Source: UBA7672 sp965279085 (GTDB taxonomy: Bacteria; Pseudomonadota; Alphaproteobacteria; Caulobacterales; Hyphomonadaceae). Taken from it: DNA of 64,000 nucleotides. A program made the translations under genes and the position numbers. Location: positions 806,001 through 870,000 of the forward strand of contig OZ257149.1 in assembly GCA_965279085.1 (NCBI GenBank), in the 5' to 3' direction. This document shows positions 25,743-34,326 of the stretch, piece by piece (the stretch's first letter is position 1; each line of letters opens with the position of its first letter). The notes beneath the pieces were generated by a model, which had not been told where the DNA came from, did not search any database, and worked only from the letters and a program-made list of their open reading frames with translations.

Positions 25743-25970
25743 GGGGTCGACACTCACCGCTGCCGCTCGCGCCTCTTCCGGACGCGTCGGGGGCAACCTA
25801 ATCACGGGCCCGCCGGTTTCCTAGACGCAGATCAAACGCAACTGCGTGTAGCGCCTTCAAGTCGCAGGACTTTTCTGCGAACCATTCGCAACTGCAGACA
25901 CTGTCAGGCCCTCGCCGCATCGCGGCAACTACGCCATAGTCAGTGTGCCCTCACGGGCGGGGACAGGTTC

Positions 25971-26897
25971 ATGCTGAAGCAGCTTCTGGTTCTGGCGGCG
26001 TTGGCCGTGTCAGGCGCGCATGCGCATGCGCAATCGCCCGACATACCGCGCACCGCTAACGGACGGCCGGATTTCCAGGGCGTCTGGGAAAGCCGGTGGC
26101 GCACGCCACTCGAACGCCCGGAAGAAGCCGAGGGGCCTGTCGTCTCGCCGGAAAAGGCGGAGGCGCTCGTGGCCGCCATGGAGGCGCGCTACTTCAAGGA
26201 CAGCATCAATCCTCCATCCGATTTCGATTGGGGACCACTGATGCCGGCCCCCGGCGGCGGCTTCCGGACCTCGCTCATCGTTGAGCCTGCGGATGGAAAA
26301 CAACCGCTGACGGTTGCCGCGCGAGAGTGGGCCAAGACTGCCAAGAACATACGCGACCGGGCGGAAGGGCCTGAAGCTCGCAACCTCTGGGAAAGGTGCA
26401 TCCGCGGGCCTGGCAACGCGCCGCTGCAGATCACACCGGGAAACATGAACCGGTTGTTCGTTCAGACGGACGATCACCTCGTCATCAACACCGAGGACAT
26501 GGCCGAAACACGGATCATCGAGTTCGCGGCTCAACCAAGACCCGCTGCTCTTCTGTCCTATATGGGTGAATCGAATGGCCACTGGGACGGTGACGTCCTG
26601 GTGGTCGAGACAGGACTACTTCGTCCCGACCCTGCTTCACCGCCACAGTCTGACCGGCGGGCAGAGCGCAAGGTCACCGAGAAGCTCCAGTTCAACTCTC
26701 CCGACGAAATTTCCTACAGCTTCGTGCTGGATGATCCGGGGCAGCTTACGGCGCCGATGCGTGTCGAGTTCACTTTGGTGAGATCCCGCAGCCGCATGTA
26801 CGAGGCAAGCTGCCACGAGGGCAATTACAGCATGGCGGGGATGCTGCAGGGCTCACGCGCCACCGAAGCGCGGGCAACGAAGGCGGGCAAACCGTGA
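25971..26897 (+). CDS. Secreted protein of unknown family, paralogue 1 of 4
   Basis: The 308-residue protein has a signal peptide (cleavage near AHAQS, about residue 21). The mature part starts with DIPRTANGRPDFQGVW, a motif shared by all four paralogues and by a large uncharacterised family in soil and aquatic bacteria. Other shared blocks are FGPLMPAPGGGFRTS-like, RCIRGPGNAPL with C143, WDGDVLVVET and SCHEGNYSM with C281. The two invariant cysteines suggest a disulfide or ligand site. The stop overlaps the GTG of the next paralogue. Its function is unknown; periplasmic location is inferred from the leader. Confidence 0.8.
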   Translation: MLKQLLVLAALAVSGAHAHAQSPDIPRTANGRPDFQGVWESRWRTPLERPEEAEGPVVSPEKAEALVAAMEARYFKDSINPPSDFDWGPLMPAPGGGFRTSLIVEPADGKQPLTVAAREWAKTAKNIRDRAEGPEARNLWERCIRGPGNAPLQITPGNMNRLFVQTDDHLVINTEDMAETRIIEFAAQPRPAALLSYMGESNGHWDGDVLVVETGLLRPDPASPPQSDRRAERKVTEKLQFNSPDEISYSFVLDDPGQLTAPMRVEFTLVRSRSRMYEASCHEGNYSMAGMLQGSRATEARATKAGKP

Positions 26898-27817
26898 TCC
26901 GCTTGCTCCTCCTCGCTCTCGCGCTCGGGCCAGCGGCCAACGCCCAGGCTCCTGACATCCCCCGCACCGCCGACGGCCGTCCGGATTTCCAGGGCGTCTG
27001 GGAAAGCCGCTGGCGAACAACGCTTGAGCGGCCTGTCGACGCCGAAGGTCCTGTCGTCGCCGCCGACAAGGCCGACGCGCTGGTGGCGGCCATGTACGAG
27101 CGGCTGAGGGCACAGGGCAATCAATCGCCCGACGAGGATTTCGATTTCGGCCCGCTGATGCCGGCGCCGGGTGGCGGCTTTCGAACGTCGCAGATCGTCG
27201 AGCCCGCTGACGGCAAGCGTCCCCTGAACCAGGCGGCTCAGGATTGGGCGAAGGTCCTCAAGGACCACACCGACAGGGCCGAAGACCCCGAAGCGCGCGG
27301 TCTCACCGAGCGCTGCCTGCGCGGAGCCGGCGGGGCGCCGTTGCTCACGGGCGCCGACCAGGCCTATCGCAAGATCATCCAGACGCCCGGCCACATCGCG
27401 ATCTGGACCGAGCAGCTTGGCGACACGCGCATCATCGAGATGACCGGCCGCCCCCGTCCCGACGCTGTGGTCTCGTGGCTCGGCGATTCCGCCGGGCGCT
27501 GGGAAGGCGACGCGCTGGTCGTCGAAACGCGCCTGGCGCGCGCCGAGCCCGCACGTCCCGCCGGCTTGCCGGGCCAACCGGAACGGAAGCTCACCGAACG
27601 CTTCCAGCTCAACGCCCCTGACGAGCTTGGCTACAGCTACACGATCGACGATCCGGTGATGTTCACGGCGCCGCTCCGCGTCGAGTTCCCGTTGCTGCGT
27701 ACGAACGCCGGGATTTACGAATCCGCCTGCCACGAAGGCAATTACGGCCTCGCCAACATCCTCGCCGGCGCCCGTGTGACCGAGGCGCGCAAGCCGAAGA
27801 CGAAAGCCAAGAAATGA
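26894..27817 (+). CDS. Secreted protein of unknown family, paralogue 2 of 4
   Basis: The 307-residue protein has a signal peptide (about residues 1-18, ANAQA). It has the same block order as paralogue 1: DIPRTADGRPDFQGVWESRW, FGPLMPAPGGGFRTS, ERCLRGAGGAPL with C141, GRWEGDALVVETR and SACHEGNYGLANIL with C279. The GTG start overlaps the preceding stop as GTGA, and its own stop overlaps the next ATG. The C-terminus is Lys-rich (KPKTKAKK). Confidence 0.8.
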   Translation: MIRLLLLALALGPAANAQAPDIPRTADGRPDFQGVWESRWRTTLERPVDAEGPVVAADKADALVAAMYERLRAQGNQSPDEDFDFGPLMPAPGGGFRTSQIVEPADGKRPLNQAAQDWAKVLKDHTDRAEDPEARGLTERCLRGAGGAPLLTGADQAYRKIIQTPGHIAIWTEQLGDTRIIEMTGRPRPDAVVSWLGDSAGRWEGDALVVETRLARAEPARPAGLPGQPERKLTERFQLNAPDELGYSYTIDDPVMFTAPLRVEFPLLRTNAGIYESACHEGNYGLANILAGARVTEARKPKTKAKK

Positions 27818-28728
27818 TCCGCGCGATCCTCCTCGCCCTCCTCGTCTCCGCGCCCGCCTTCGCGCAGGACATCCCCCGCATGCCGGACGGGCGGCCGGAC
27901 TTCCATGGGGTTTGGGAAAGCCGCTGGCGCACCCCGTTTGAGCGCCCGCCTGAAGCCGACGGCCCCATCGTCGCAGCCGACAAGGCCGACGCACTGCTCG
28001 CCGCGATGCAAGCTAGTCTCGTGGCGGCCGGCAACCTCTCACCAGACTCCGACCTGGACTATCTGTCCTTGATGCCAGCCCCCGGTGGTGGCTTCCGCAC
28101 CTCGCTGATTGTCTCGCCACAAAATGGCAAACGCCCGTTCACACCAACAGCTCAGGACTGGCGCAAGAACGCTCGGGAACTCCGCACCAAGGCAGAAGAT
28201 CCGGAAATGCTCAGCGTAACAGAGCGTTGCGTCTCCGGACCGGGCGCGACGCCGCTGGAAGTCGTGCCTGCCGGCATGTATCGCCGCTTCGTTCAGACGC
28301 CGACGCACACCGTGATCCATACCGAGGAAATCAATGGCGTGCGCATCGTCGAAATGGCCGCTGCGCCGCGTCCATCGGGAATGAAGTCCTGGGAGGGCGA
28401 CTCCACGGGCCGATGGGAAGGCGATGTGCTGGTTGTCGAAACACGCCAGCTTCGCCGCGACTTCAGCACGCTTCCTCCCACCGCTGGCGGCGAGCGAAGG
28501 GTGACTGAGCGGTTCCAGTTCAACGCAACTGACGAGATCGGCTACAGCTATGTTCTCCATGACGCGGACATGTTCACCGAACCGATGCGCGTGGAGTTCA
28601 TTCTCGTCCGCTCGAAAGTGAATATGTTCGAGGCATCATGCCACGAGTTCAACTACAGTCTTCCCAACATGCTGCGTGGCGCCCGCGTGATCGAAGCGCG
28701 CAAGCTGGCGCCGAATCCCAAACCCTGA
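27814..28728 (+). CDS. Secreted protein of unknown family, paralogue 3 of 4
   Basis: The 304-residue protein has a signal peptide (about 1-18, AFAQD). Conserved blocks are DIPRMPDGRPDFHGVWESRW, LMPAPGGGFRTSLIV, ERCVSGPGATPL with C139, GRWEGDVLVVETR and SCHEFNYSLPNML with C276. In the last block Phe replaces the Gly found in the other three. It is the last gene of the coupled three-gene run and is followed by a hairpin (28737-28762). Confidence 0.8.
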   Translation: MIRAILLALLVSAPAFAQDIPRMPDGRPDFHGVWESRWRTPFERPPEADGPIVAADKADALLAAMQASLVAAGNLSPDSDLDYLSLMPAPGGGFRTSLIVSPQNGKRPFTPTAQDWRKNARELRTKAEDPEMLSVTERCVSGPGATPLEVVPAGMYRRFVQTPTHTVIHTEEINGVRIVEMAAAPRPSGMKSWEGDSTGRWEGDVLVVETRQLRRDFSTLPPTAGGERRVTERFQFNATDEIGYSYVLHDADMFTEPMRVEFILVRSKVNMFEASCHEFNYSLPNMLRGARVIEARKLAPNPKP

Positions 28729-28736
28729 AAACAACA

Positions 28737-28762
28737 CCGCCGGCTCCTTGCGGAACCGGCGG
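28737..28762 (-). terminator. Hairpin between convergent genes
   Basis: The arms 28737-28747 and 28752-28762 pair with one mismatch around the loop TTGC. On the minus strand a T-rich tract (GTTGTTTTC) follows, which fits termination of the small secreted protein gene; on the plus strand there is no T-run. Confidence 0.55.
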
Positions 28763-28791
28763 CGTGACGTTTGGCAAAATGCCGGAACGAA

Positions 28792-29112
28792 CTACGGCAG
28801 TTTGTCGAACTCGGCTTGCAGAGCCACGAGGCTCTCGTCCGTGATCTGACCGCCGCTCATCGGCGCAACGTCGGCGAGCGTCATGTCGCCGATCTGGCTG
28901 TAGTATTCGGTGATCGGCGGCATCGCCTTCTCGAGAGCGGCCTTGGCGCCCGGGTTCTTGATGATGTCGTTGATCTTCGTCGTCTTAACGTTGATCTTGC
29001 CGGCGGCAGCGGCTTCAGCCGGGGCGGCAGCCGTGTCGGTCGGCGGTTGGGCGATCGCGGGGGCGGCCGCGAGGGCGGCGGCAGCAACGATTGCCAAAAG
29101 TACAGGTTTCAT
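28792..29112 (-). CDS. Small secreted Ala-rich protein
   Basis: The 106-residue protein from the ATG at 29112 (ribosome site GGAGA) has a signal peptide (cleavage near APAIAQ, about residue 23), an Ala/Pro-rich spacer and a conserved-looking C-terminal domain starting GKINVKTTKINDIIKNPGA. I recognise no family. The frame is open further upstream, but those codons precede the clear ribosome site and leader. It is placed between paralogues 3 and 4 on the opposite strand, so it may share their function; that is inference from position only. Confidence 0.65.
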   Translation of the reverse strand: MKPVLLAIVAAAALAAAPAIAQPPTDTAAAPAEAAAAGKINVKTTKINDIIKNPGAKAALEKAMPPITEYYSQIGDMTLADVAPMSGGQITDESLVALQAEFDKLP

Positions 29113-29309
29113 TTTCAGTTCTCCATTGGGTTGCGGACTTTTACCGGGCTCTGCGATTTTCGCAACGCCGCGTCGCAGGTCATGACCCCGGCGACATTTT
29201 CTCGCGCGCGCACGCGTTGAACGCCGCCCCGGCTTCGACCAATTGAGCCGCTTCACACCCGCCGCTGCGTCTCGCGGACGGGTGATAACAACAAGAACAC
29301 GGAAAAAAC

Positions 29310-30299
29310 ATGAGAGCGCTCCTCCTTGCCGGCCTGCTGGCTTTTGCCAGCGAGGCCGCCATCGCCCAGCAATCGATTGAACTCGAAGGCGCTGCGGAAA
29401 CTCCGGCGACCCGCCCCATCCCACGCACGGCGCAGGGCCATCCCGACTTCGGCGGCTTCTGGTCTCACGCCTTCATCACGCCCGTGGGCCGAATGGAGGG
29501 CGCGACCAAAACAGTCATCTCCGAAGCTGAAGCGAAAGTGATCGCCGGCGCCTGGGTCGCCATGGCCTCGTCCGAAGACCTTGGCCACGCAGTCGACCCG
29601 GACTTCTTCGTCGCAGGCGTCGAGACGCTGGCTCGCGTCAACGGCGAATGGCGCACGTCCCTGATCGTATCTCCGTCCGACGGACTCCCGCATTACACCG
29701 AGGAGGGCAAACGCCTCGACGCCCAGCGCCGCGCCTGGAACACCGCATCAGCCGACGGCCCGGAGATGCGCAACCTGTTCGAACGCTGCATCGTCGGCAT
29801 CGGCAGCGCGCCACTGACCACCGTGCCCTCGACGCTCATCCGGCAATTCGTCCAGACGCCCGGCCACGTCGTCATCGCCTCCGATGGCAACGACACTCGC
29901 GTCATCGGCTTCAACGCCGCTCCCCGCCCGATGGGTCTCACCAGCATGCTCGGCGACAGCACGGCCTATTGGGAGGGCGACGCCCTGATCGTCCACACGA
30001 CCGGACTCACGGGCCAGATCCACCGCCACCTCATCACCCGCCCGCAGTCGCGCGTGATCGAGCGCTTCGAGATGCTCGGCCCGGACGAGATACTCTACCG
30101 CTTCACGGTAGAGGACGCGGCCATCTACACCGAACCCCTGATCGCCGAGTTCGTCATGTATCGGTCGTACGAGCAGGTGTACGAATACGCCTGCCACGAA
30201 GGCAACTACAGCATGACCAACATCCTCCAGGCCGGCCGCGTCGCCGACCAGCGCGCCAAGCAGACGGCGGCCAAGCCCGGCAAGGAACGGCGCGGCTGA
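29310..30299 (+). CDS. Secreted protein of unknown family, paralogue 4 of 4
   Basis: The 329-residue protein has a signal peptide (about 1-19, AAIAQ) and is the most divergent copy. It has PIPRTAQGHPDFGGFW, WRTSLIVSPSDGLP, ERCIVGIGSAPLTT with C160, AYWEGDALIVHTTG, and YACHEGNYSMTNIL with C295. It closely resembles uncharacterised proteins abundant in Acidobacteria and Caulobacterales-like genomes. A 197-base divergent region separates it from the small secreted protein gene, so it has its own promoter. A perfect hairpin follows at 30307. Confidence 0.8.
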   Translation: MRALLLAGLLAFASEAAIAQQSIELEGAAETPATRPIPRTAQGHPDFGGFWSHAFITPVGRMEGATKTVISEAEAKVIAGAWVAMASSEDLGHAVDPDFFVAGVETLARVNGEWRTSLIVSPSDGLPHYTEEGKRLDAQRRAWNTASADGPEMRNLFERCIVGIGSAPLTTVPSTLIRQFVQTPGHVVIASDGNDTRVIGFNAAPRPMGLTSMLGDSTAYWEGDALIVHTTGLTGQIHRHLITRPQSRVIERFEMLGPDEILYRFTVEDAAIYTEPLIAEFVMYRSYEQVYEYACHEGNYSMTNILQAGRVADQRAKQTAAKPGKERRG

Positions 30300-30306
30300 A
30301 ACAGAT

Positions 30307-30332
30307 CCGCCGGCCTCTTGCGAGGCCGGCGG
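30307..30332. terminator. Perfect 11-bp hairpin after paralogue 4
   Basis: The arms 30307-30317 (CCGCCGGCCTC) and 30322-30332 pair perfectly around the loop TTGC. It is seven bases after the stop codon. There is no strong T-run, so termination is likely but not certain. It closely resembles the hairpin at 28737. Confidence 0.55.
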
Positions 30333-30432
30333 CTTCGGATCCCGACGGTCGGGTCAGCCGCAAGGGCCAAGTCCGCCGTGTCCTCCCAAGTTTGTCAGCC
30401 CCGAACTATCAGGCCAGGGTCTGTGTTTATGC

Positions 30433-30942
30433 TTAGAGCTGGTAGCGGATCTGGTCGGACCAGAAGCGTTCCAGACGGGCCAGCGCCTTGTTGAGCTGGT
30501 CGAGATCGTCCGAACGCACCGAAGCGGTCGGCTCCAGCGCGCCAGCCTGTTTCTCGAACAGGTCAGCGACGTGGTTGCGGACGGCTTTGCCCGACGGCGT
30601 CAGCTTGAGACGAACGGTGCGGCGGTCGTCGCTGGACCGCGACTGGATGAGGTAGCCGCCTTCCTGAAGCTTCTTCACGTTGTACGACATCGACGTACCA
30701 GCGAAGGAGCCACGAGCGCGCAGCGCCGAGGCCGGGGTTTCGCTCTCGCCGATTTCATACAGCAGCAGAGCCTGGACACCCGTCAGCGAACGCTCGCCGT
30801 TGCGTTCCAGATTGTCCTTCACGACGTCATGGAGACGGCGGTGCGCCTGCTCCAGCAGCGAGAGGGCTTTCAGGAAAGACTGCTCAACGTTCTCGTCGCC
30901 GCTTTCGCGGACTTTCACGTTCGTCATCATCACCACCACCAT
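30433..30942 (-). CDS. MarR-type winged-helix regulator
   Basis: The protein has about 169 residues from the ATG at 30942; ATGs at 30930 and 30927 are alternatives, since the gene starts with ATG followed by GTG repeats and two more ATGs. It has an N-terminal dimerisation helix, LTGVQALLLYEIGE, a recognition region GSFAGTSMSYNVKKLQEGGY and the wing SSDDRRTVRLKLTPSGKA. It resembles the alphaproteobacterial MarR group that includes LdtR. It is convergent with paralogue 4, and an A+T-rich region with short direct repeats lies upstream. Its ligand and targets are unknown. Confidence 0.8.
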   Translation of the reverse strand: MVVVMMTNVKVRESGDENVEQSFLKALSLLEQAHRRLHDVVKDNLERNGERSLTGVQALLLYEIGESETPASALRARGSFAGTSMSYNVKKLQEGGYLIQSRSSDDRRTVRLKLTPSGKAVRNHVADLFEKQAGALEPTASVRSDDLDQLNKALARLERFWSDQIRYQL

Positions 30943-31422
30943 CGTTTTTGTTTGCCGCTCTTGTCGGCTTATTGGTGAAGCTACACGAGCAAACCTAAGC
31001 AATCGCTAAGTCGAACAACTTTGATCGAATTTTCTACTCGGTTTTCTGCAGTTTTGTTTTGTTCGTCTTGGTAATCGCCAAGTAAACGCAATCCCTAAAT
31101 TCTGAATCATCCGTATACGGCGCAACCGAGCGGCGGAGCGCTTTCCTCCCCCGTGCGAAGCGCGGGGGAGGTGGATGCGCACGCAGTGCGCAGACGGTGG
31201 GGGCAGCCTCAACCGCAGGAAACAGCTGTATCCAGTCTGTAGGACGCAGAAAAAACATCCCGACTGAAATCAGCCCGCCATTCGCCGTGAACATCTGTCA
31301 GCATGTGTGGCGCAAAATAGCTGGGCAGTGCTCTAGTATACGACACCGTGGTCGAGGTGATAGTGAGCCGACGTGCTATAAGCCTGTTGAGTTTGGGGAC
31401 TTGAAGCGCACAGGGGGACGCA
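30943..31422. other. 480-base intergenic region upstream of the TIR-STAND gene
   Basis: The first half (about 30960-31120) is A+T-rich and holds the MarR gene's control region, with repeats AATCGCTAAGT (31001-31011) and AATCGCCAAGT (31073-31083). A palindromic repeat element follows (31142-31208). The last 200 bases contain a weak extended -10, TGCTATAAG (31374-31382 area), before the TTG start. No convincing coding frame is present; a minus-strand frame here is translation of the repeat. Confidence 0.5.
31142..31208 (+). repeat. REP-like palindromic element, copy A
   Basis: The element has two stem-loops: CCTCCCCCG pairing with CGGGGGAGG, then TGCGCAC/GTGCGCA, ending GACGGTGGGGGCAGCC. A second copy in the same orientation is at 34385-34452. 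Such elements are dispersed in many alphaproteobacterial genomes. Confidence 0.8.
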
Positions 31423-34326
31423 TTGGCCGCAATCTTTGTCTCTCATGCGAGCAAGGACGATCAGCTGATCAACCAGCTTGAGACTTGGCTTCAAACCAAC
31501 GGGTTCACGAGCGTTTTTATCGATCACAGGAAGATAGATGGCGGCGACCAGTGGGGTGAAGAACTAAAGAAGTCCGCTGGGTCATGTAAAGTCGTTGTCT
31601 GCCTGGTGACAGAGCATTGGCTTGCGTCAGTTGAGTGCTTTCCAGAATTCCGGGCGGCCTGGTTCATGGGGAAGCGGATCATTCCGCTTTTCTTGGTGCC
31701 GAACTCGGAGCAATTGCCACTTGTAAGCGCCGCACTTTTGGCAAGAGTCCAAGCTCATGACCAAGGTATCGATATTTCCCGCTGGCTTCTCCGGGATCGA
31801 TCTCTGGATTTTTCATTGTGCGAGGAAACGGGCGACTTACTTCGTCGCGGCTTGCAGGCGGGCGGAGCCTTATCGAACGTCGGGCTTGAACCAGAAGCAT
31901 TCCGTTGCGATCGCGACCGTCGGCCAATGCCATTCCCTGGACTGGAAGCGTTTGGCGACGACGATGCGGATGCGGCGATATTTTATGGCCGCAGCCTTGA
32001 GATCGGAATTCTCCTTCAAGAACTTCGTGCAATGCGGGCGACGTCTGATCACCGGCCTTTCGCAATAATTGGTGCCTCCGGAGCAGGAAAATCATCACTT
32101 CTGAAGGCAGGCGTTATTCCCCGCCTAAGGCGCGAAGTCCCCGCATGGCTTGTGCTGCGCGCTTTTCGGCCAGGAAGAGACCCGCTACTTGAGTTCTCCT
32201 CTGCACTTTCAAAAACCTACAAAGACTTCGGTGCGGAGGTGCCGTCCGGAATCATTCGAAGTCGCCTGGCGCAAGCTTGGAATACGAGCCTTGAGTCTAA
32301 GGACTCGCTCGATGGGGTGCCGCTGGTGGCCCTAAAGGAAGCGTTAGAATTTGAATGTGCAGAGTTGCGTAGGGCTGCCAACAGGCCGGACGCAACGTTA
32401 CTTCTGTCTGTTGATCAAGCTGACGAGTTAACTCGATCCAATTCTCCCGGCTCTGACGCGCTTTGCGCATACCTCAATGCCGCGATCGCAGCCCAAGGCG
32501 CGTGGAGGCTTATTGTTACCATCCGCTCCGATGCGTTTGCCGAGCTGCAGGCCGATTCGCGGCTAACCTCTCTTGCGTTTCGGGGATTTGATCTCCGAGT
32601 AATGCCCGTAACTAGCTTTCGTGAAGTTATCGAAGGTCCGGCCCGTCGATACGACACGCACGTAGACCCCGCGCTAGTCGACGCGCTGATGACGGATGCA
32701 CCGAATAGTGACGCGCTTCCGCTGCTAGCGTTTGCGGCCCAGGCCTTGTGGGATCAATTTGCTTCAAGCGGCGCTCTTACGCTGGTTCACTACGATCTGC
32801 TCGGTCGTATGAGCGCGATCCTCACCGCCGCTGCTGAGAGCGCAGTCAACGGCATTCCACCAGGTCAGCAACAAACGACGCCAACGGTTGTCTCCGAGAG
32901 CACAACGCGCGCCAGCATAGTTCGCGAGCTGTTTGTGTCTTCGTTGGTTGAGTTAAATGAGGAAAGTTCGCCAGTCCGAAAAGTAGCACGATGGGGTGAC
33001 TTCAACCTGCGCGAACAGGAGATCTTGGGCAGCTTCGTGGAGTGGCGCCTCCTCGTACACCGAGGCCAAGACGAACAGCTAACGCTCGAAGTTGCTCATG
33101 AAGCGCTGTTCCGTGAGTGGGAGCAGTTAAGGGCCTGGCTCTCGGAAGACGCCTCTCGCCTGAAAACCCTGCGCGATCTTAGAACGGCAACAGACGCGTG
33201 GACCAGGCACGATTGCGATCCCGACTTGCTTACCCATTCCGGCAACAGGTTGAAGGAAGCCGAAGCTATTCGACGCGATATTCGCTTCAGCAGTCAGCTC
33301 ACGGAACTGCAGTCCGAATACCTCAGAAAATGTCGAAATTCACAACTTCTGGGCGGGCTTCGAACAGCGGGTCTCGCGACGTACCTGGGGGTAATCGTGA
33401 GCATTGCAGTCTTCTTAGAGGTTGGGGCCGCGAACAGCATAAATGATCAAAGCGAAGTATTGCTTTCGGGCGGAGCGCACACGTTAGAGGTCATGCGGCT
33501 TGCCTATTCAGAAACGCTGGAAGCAGTCGAAGCACAAGTAAGGGAGATTTGGGAAAGCGTTGACCAATCGTCTCCTGACTTGGAACAGGAATTGAACCGC
33601 AAGGCGGGGCAAGTGCCGACGACCGAAAGCACGTTTGTATCGTATGTCCCGCGATCACAATCCAATGTTGAATTGTTGTCAGATGGCAGTCCTCATCAGG
33701 CCGCCACACTTCGTGCTGCACACCGCGCCATGCTCAGTGGAAATATGGAAATCTCTGAAGCAAGGCGCGCAGGTAATGAAAGCCAGCAATTCGCTGTTGC
33801 GTTGCCGGTCATCTCCCAGAATCGCGTGATGGGTACCTTTGTTTACGAGCAACCCGTGGCGGTGATGGCAAGCGGAGTACGCGCCAAACGCCCATTGGTG
33901 GGCTGGCAATACGCAATTAGCGATGAACAACAACAAGTTGTTGCGCCGCAAGGATTGGAAGGGGCCGTTCCTGCAGAGTGTCAGGTCGGTTCGCAAGGTC
34001 CCCGAAATGTTGTGTTCGCGAACACGCGTTTTTTTCTCTGGTCTGAAAAGCTGCCCGGCTCCGGGTGGCATGCGTGTGCTTGGACACAAGATACGCGGGA
34101 CGACAACTGGCGCCCCACCTTTTACATCGCGGCGGTCCTGCTAATTGCCATCGGGGCTAGCGTCTGGTTTTTCACCGACATTCGCCGCCAAGATCAAACG
34201 CCAATACGACAGCGGCACCTTAGTTCAAAAGCTCGGGCCTGGATTCGGTCGAGAACAGCGAACCGTAGTGCACGACATCCATCCAGACCGATTCGGCGGA
34301 GGAGGTCGATTTCTCGGCGGACATAA
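31423..34326 (+). CDS. TIR-nSTAND NTPase with membrane-anchored extracytoplasmic sensor-like domain
   Basis: The 967-residue protein starts with a TTG preceded by AGGGGG; an in-frame stop lies seven codons upstream. Residues 1-140 are a TIR domain (IFVSHASKDDQL) with candidate NADase glutamate E75 in SVECFPEF. Residues 171-240 give FPGLEAF, FYGRSLEI and Walker A GASGAGKSS (217-225); Walker B is LLLSVDQADEL (326-336), the nSTAND1 pattern. A helical segment with LTLEVAHEALFREW follows. Two membrane spans (about 645-668 and 903-922) bracket some 235 residues resembling a Cache/CHASE-type sensor, where WD40 or TPR repeats are usual. The tail is Arg-rich. G+C is lower than in neighbours (53% in 32341-32400). 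A defence or signalling role is inferred. Confidence 0.82.
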   Translation: MAAIFVSHASKDDQLINQLETWLQTNGFTSVFIDHRKIDGGDQWGEELKKSAGSCKVVVCLVTEHWLASVECFPEFRAAWFMGKRIIPLFLVPNSEQLPLVSAALLARVQAHDQGIDISRWLLRDRSLDFSLCEETGDLLRRGLQAGGALSNVGLEPEAFRCDRDRRPMPFPGLEAFGDDDADAAIFYGRSLEIGILLQELRAMRATSDHRPFAIIGASGAGKSSLLKAGVIPRLRREVPAWLVLRAFRPGRDPLLEFSSALSKTYKDFGAEVPSGIIRSRLAQAWNTSLESKDSLDGVPLVALKEALEFECAELRRAANRPDATLLLSVDQADELTRSNSPGSDALCAYLNAAIAAQGAWRLIVTIRSDAFAELQADSRLTSLAFRGFDLRVMPVTSFREVIEGPARRYDTHVDPALVDALMTDAPNSDALPLLAFAAQALWDQFASSGALTLVHYDLLGRMSAILTAAAESAVNGIPPGQQQTTPTVVSESTTRASIVRELFVSSLVELNEESSPVRKVARWGDFNLREQEILGSFVEWRLLVHRGQDEQLTLEVAHEALFREWEQLRAWLSEDASRLKTLRDLRTATDAWTRHDCDPDLLTHSGNRLKEAEAIRRDIRFSSQLTELQSEYLRKCRNSQLLGGLRTAGLATYLGVIVSIAVFLEVGAANSINDQSEVLLSGGAHTLEVMRLAYSETLEAVEAQVREIWESVDQSSPDLEQELNRKAGQVPTTESTFVSYVPRSQSNVELLSDGSPHQAATLRAAHRAMLSGNMEISEARRAGNESQQFAVALPVISQNRVMGTFVYEQPVAVMASGVRAKRPLVGWQYAISDEQQQVVAPQGLEGAVPAECQVGSQGPRNVVFANTRFFLWSEKLPGSGWHACAWTQDTRDDNWRPTFYIAAVLLIAIGASVWFFTDIRRQDQTPIRQRHLSSKARAWIRSRTANRSARHPSRPIRRRRSISRRT
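34220..34324 (-). CDS. Possible 34-residue small ORF antisense to the TIR gene end
   Basis: An ATG at 34324, preceded by GGGGGG, opens a 34-codon frame ending in TAA at 34220. About 28 of 34 third positions are G or C, which is the coding bias of this genome, whereas the overlapping TIR frame here is an Arg-rich tail. The peptide ends SRPELLN. It may be a resident small gene or a fragment left at the edge of an acquired segment. It is too short to be certain. Confidence 0.25.
   Translation of the reverse strand: MSAEKSTSSAESVWMDVVHYGSLFSTESRPELLN

Noticed and set aside
31034..31294. Minus-strand frame of 86 codons upstream of the TIR gene
   Set aside because: Its core (PTVCALRAHPPPPRFARG) is the translation of the palindromic repeat at 31142-31208, a common false gene call.
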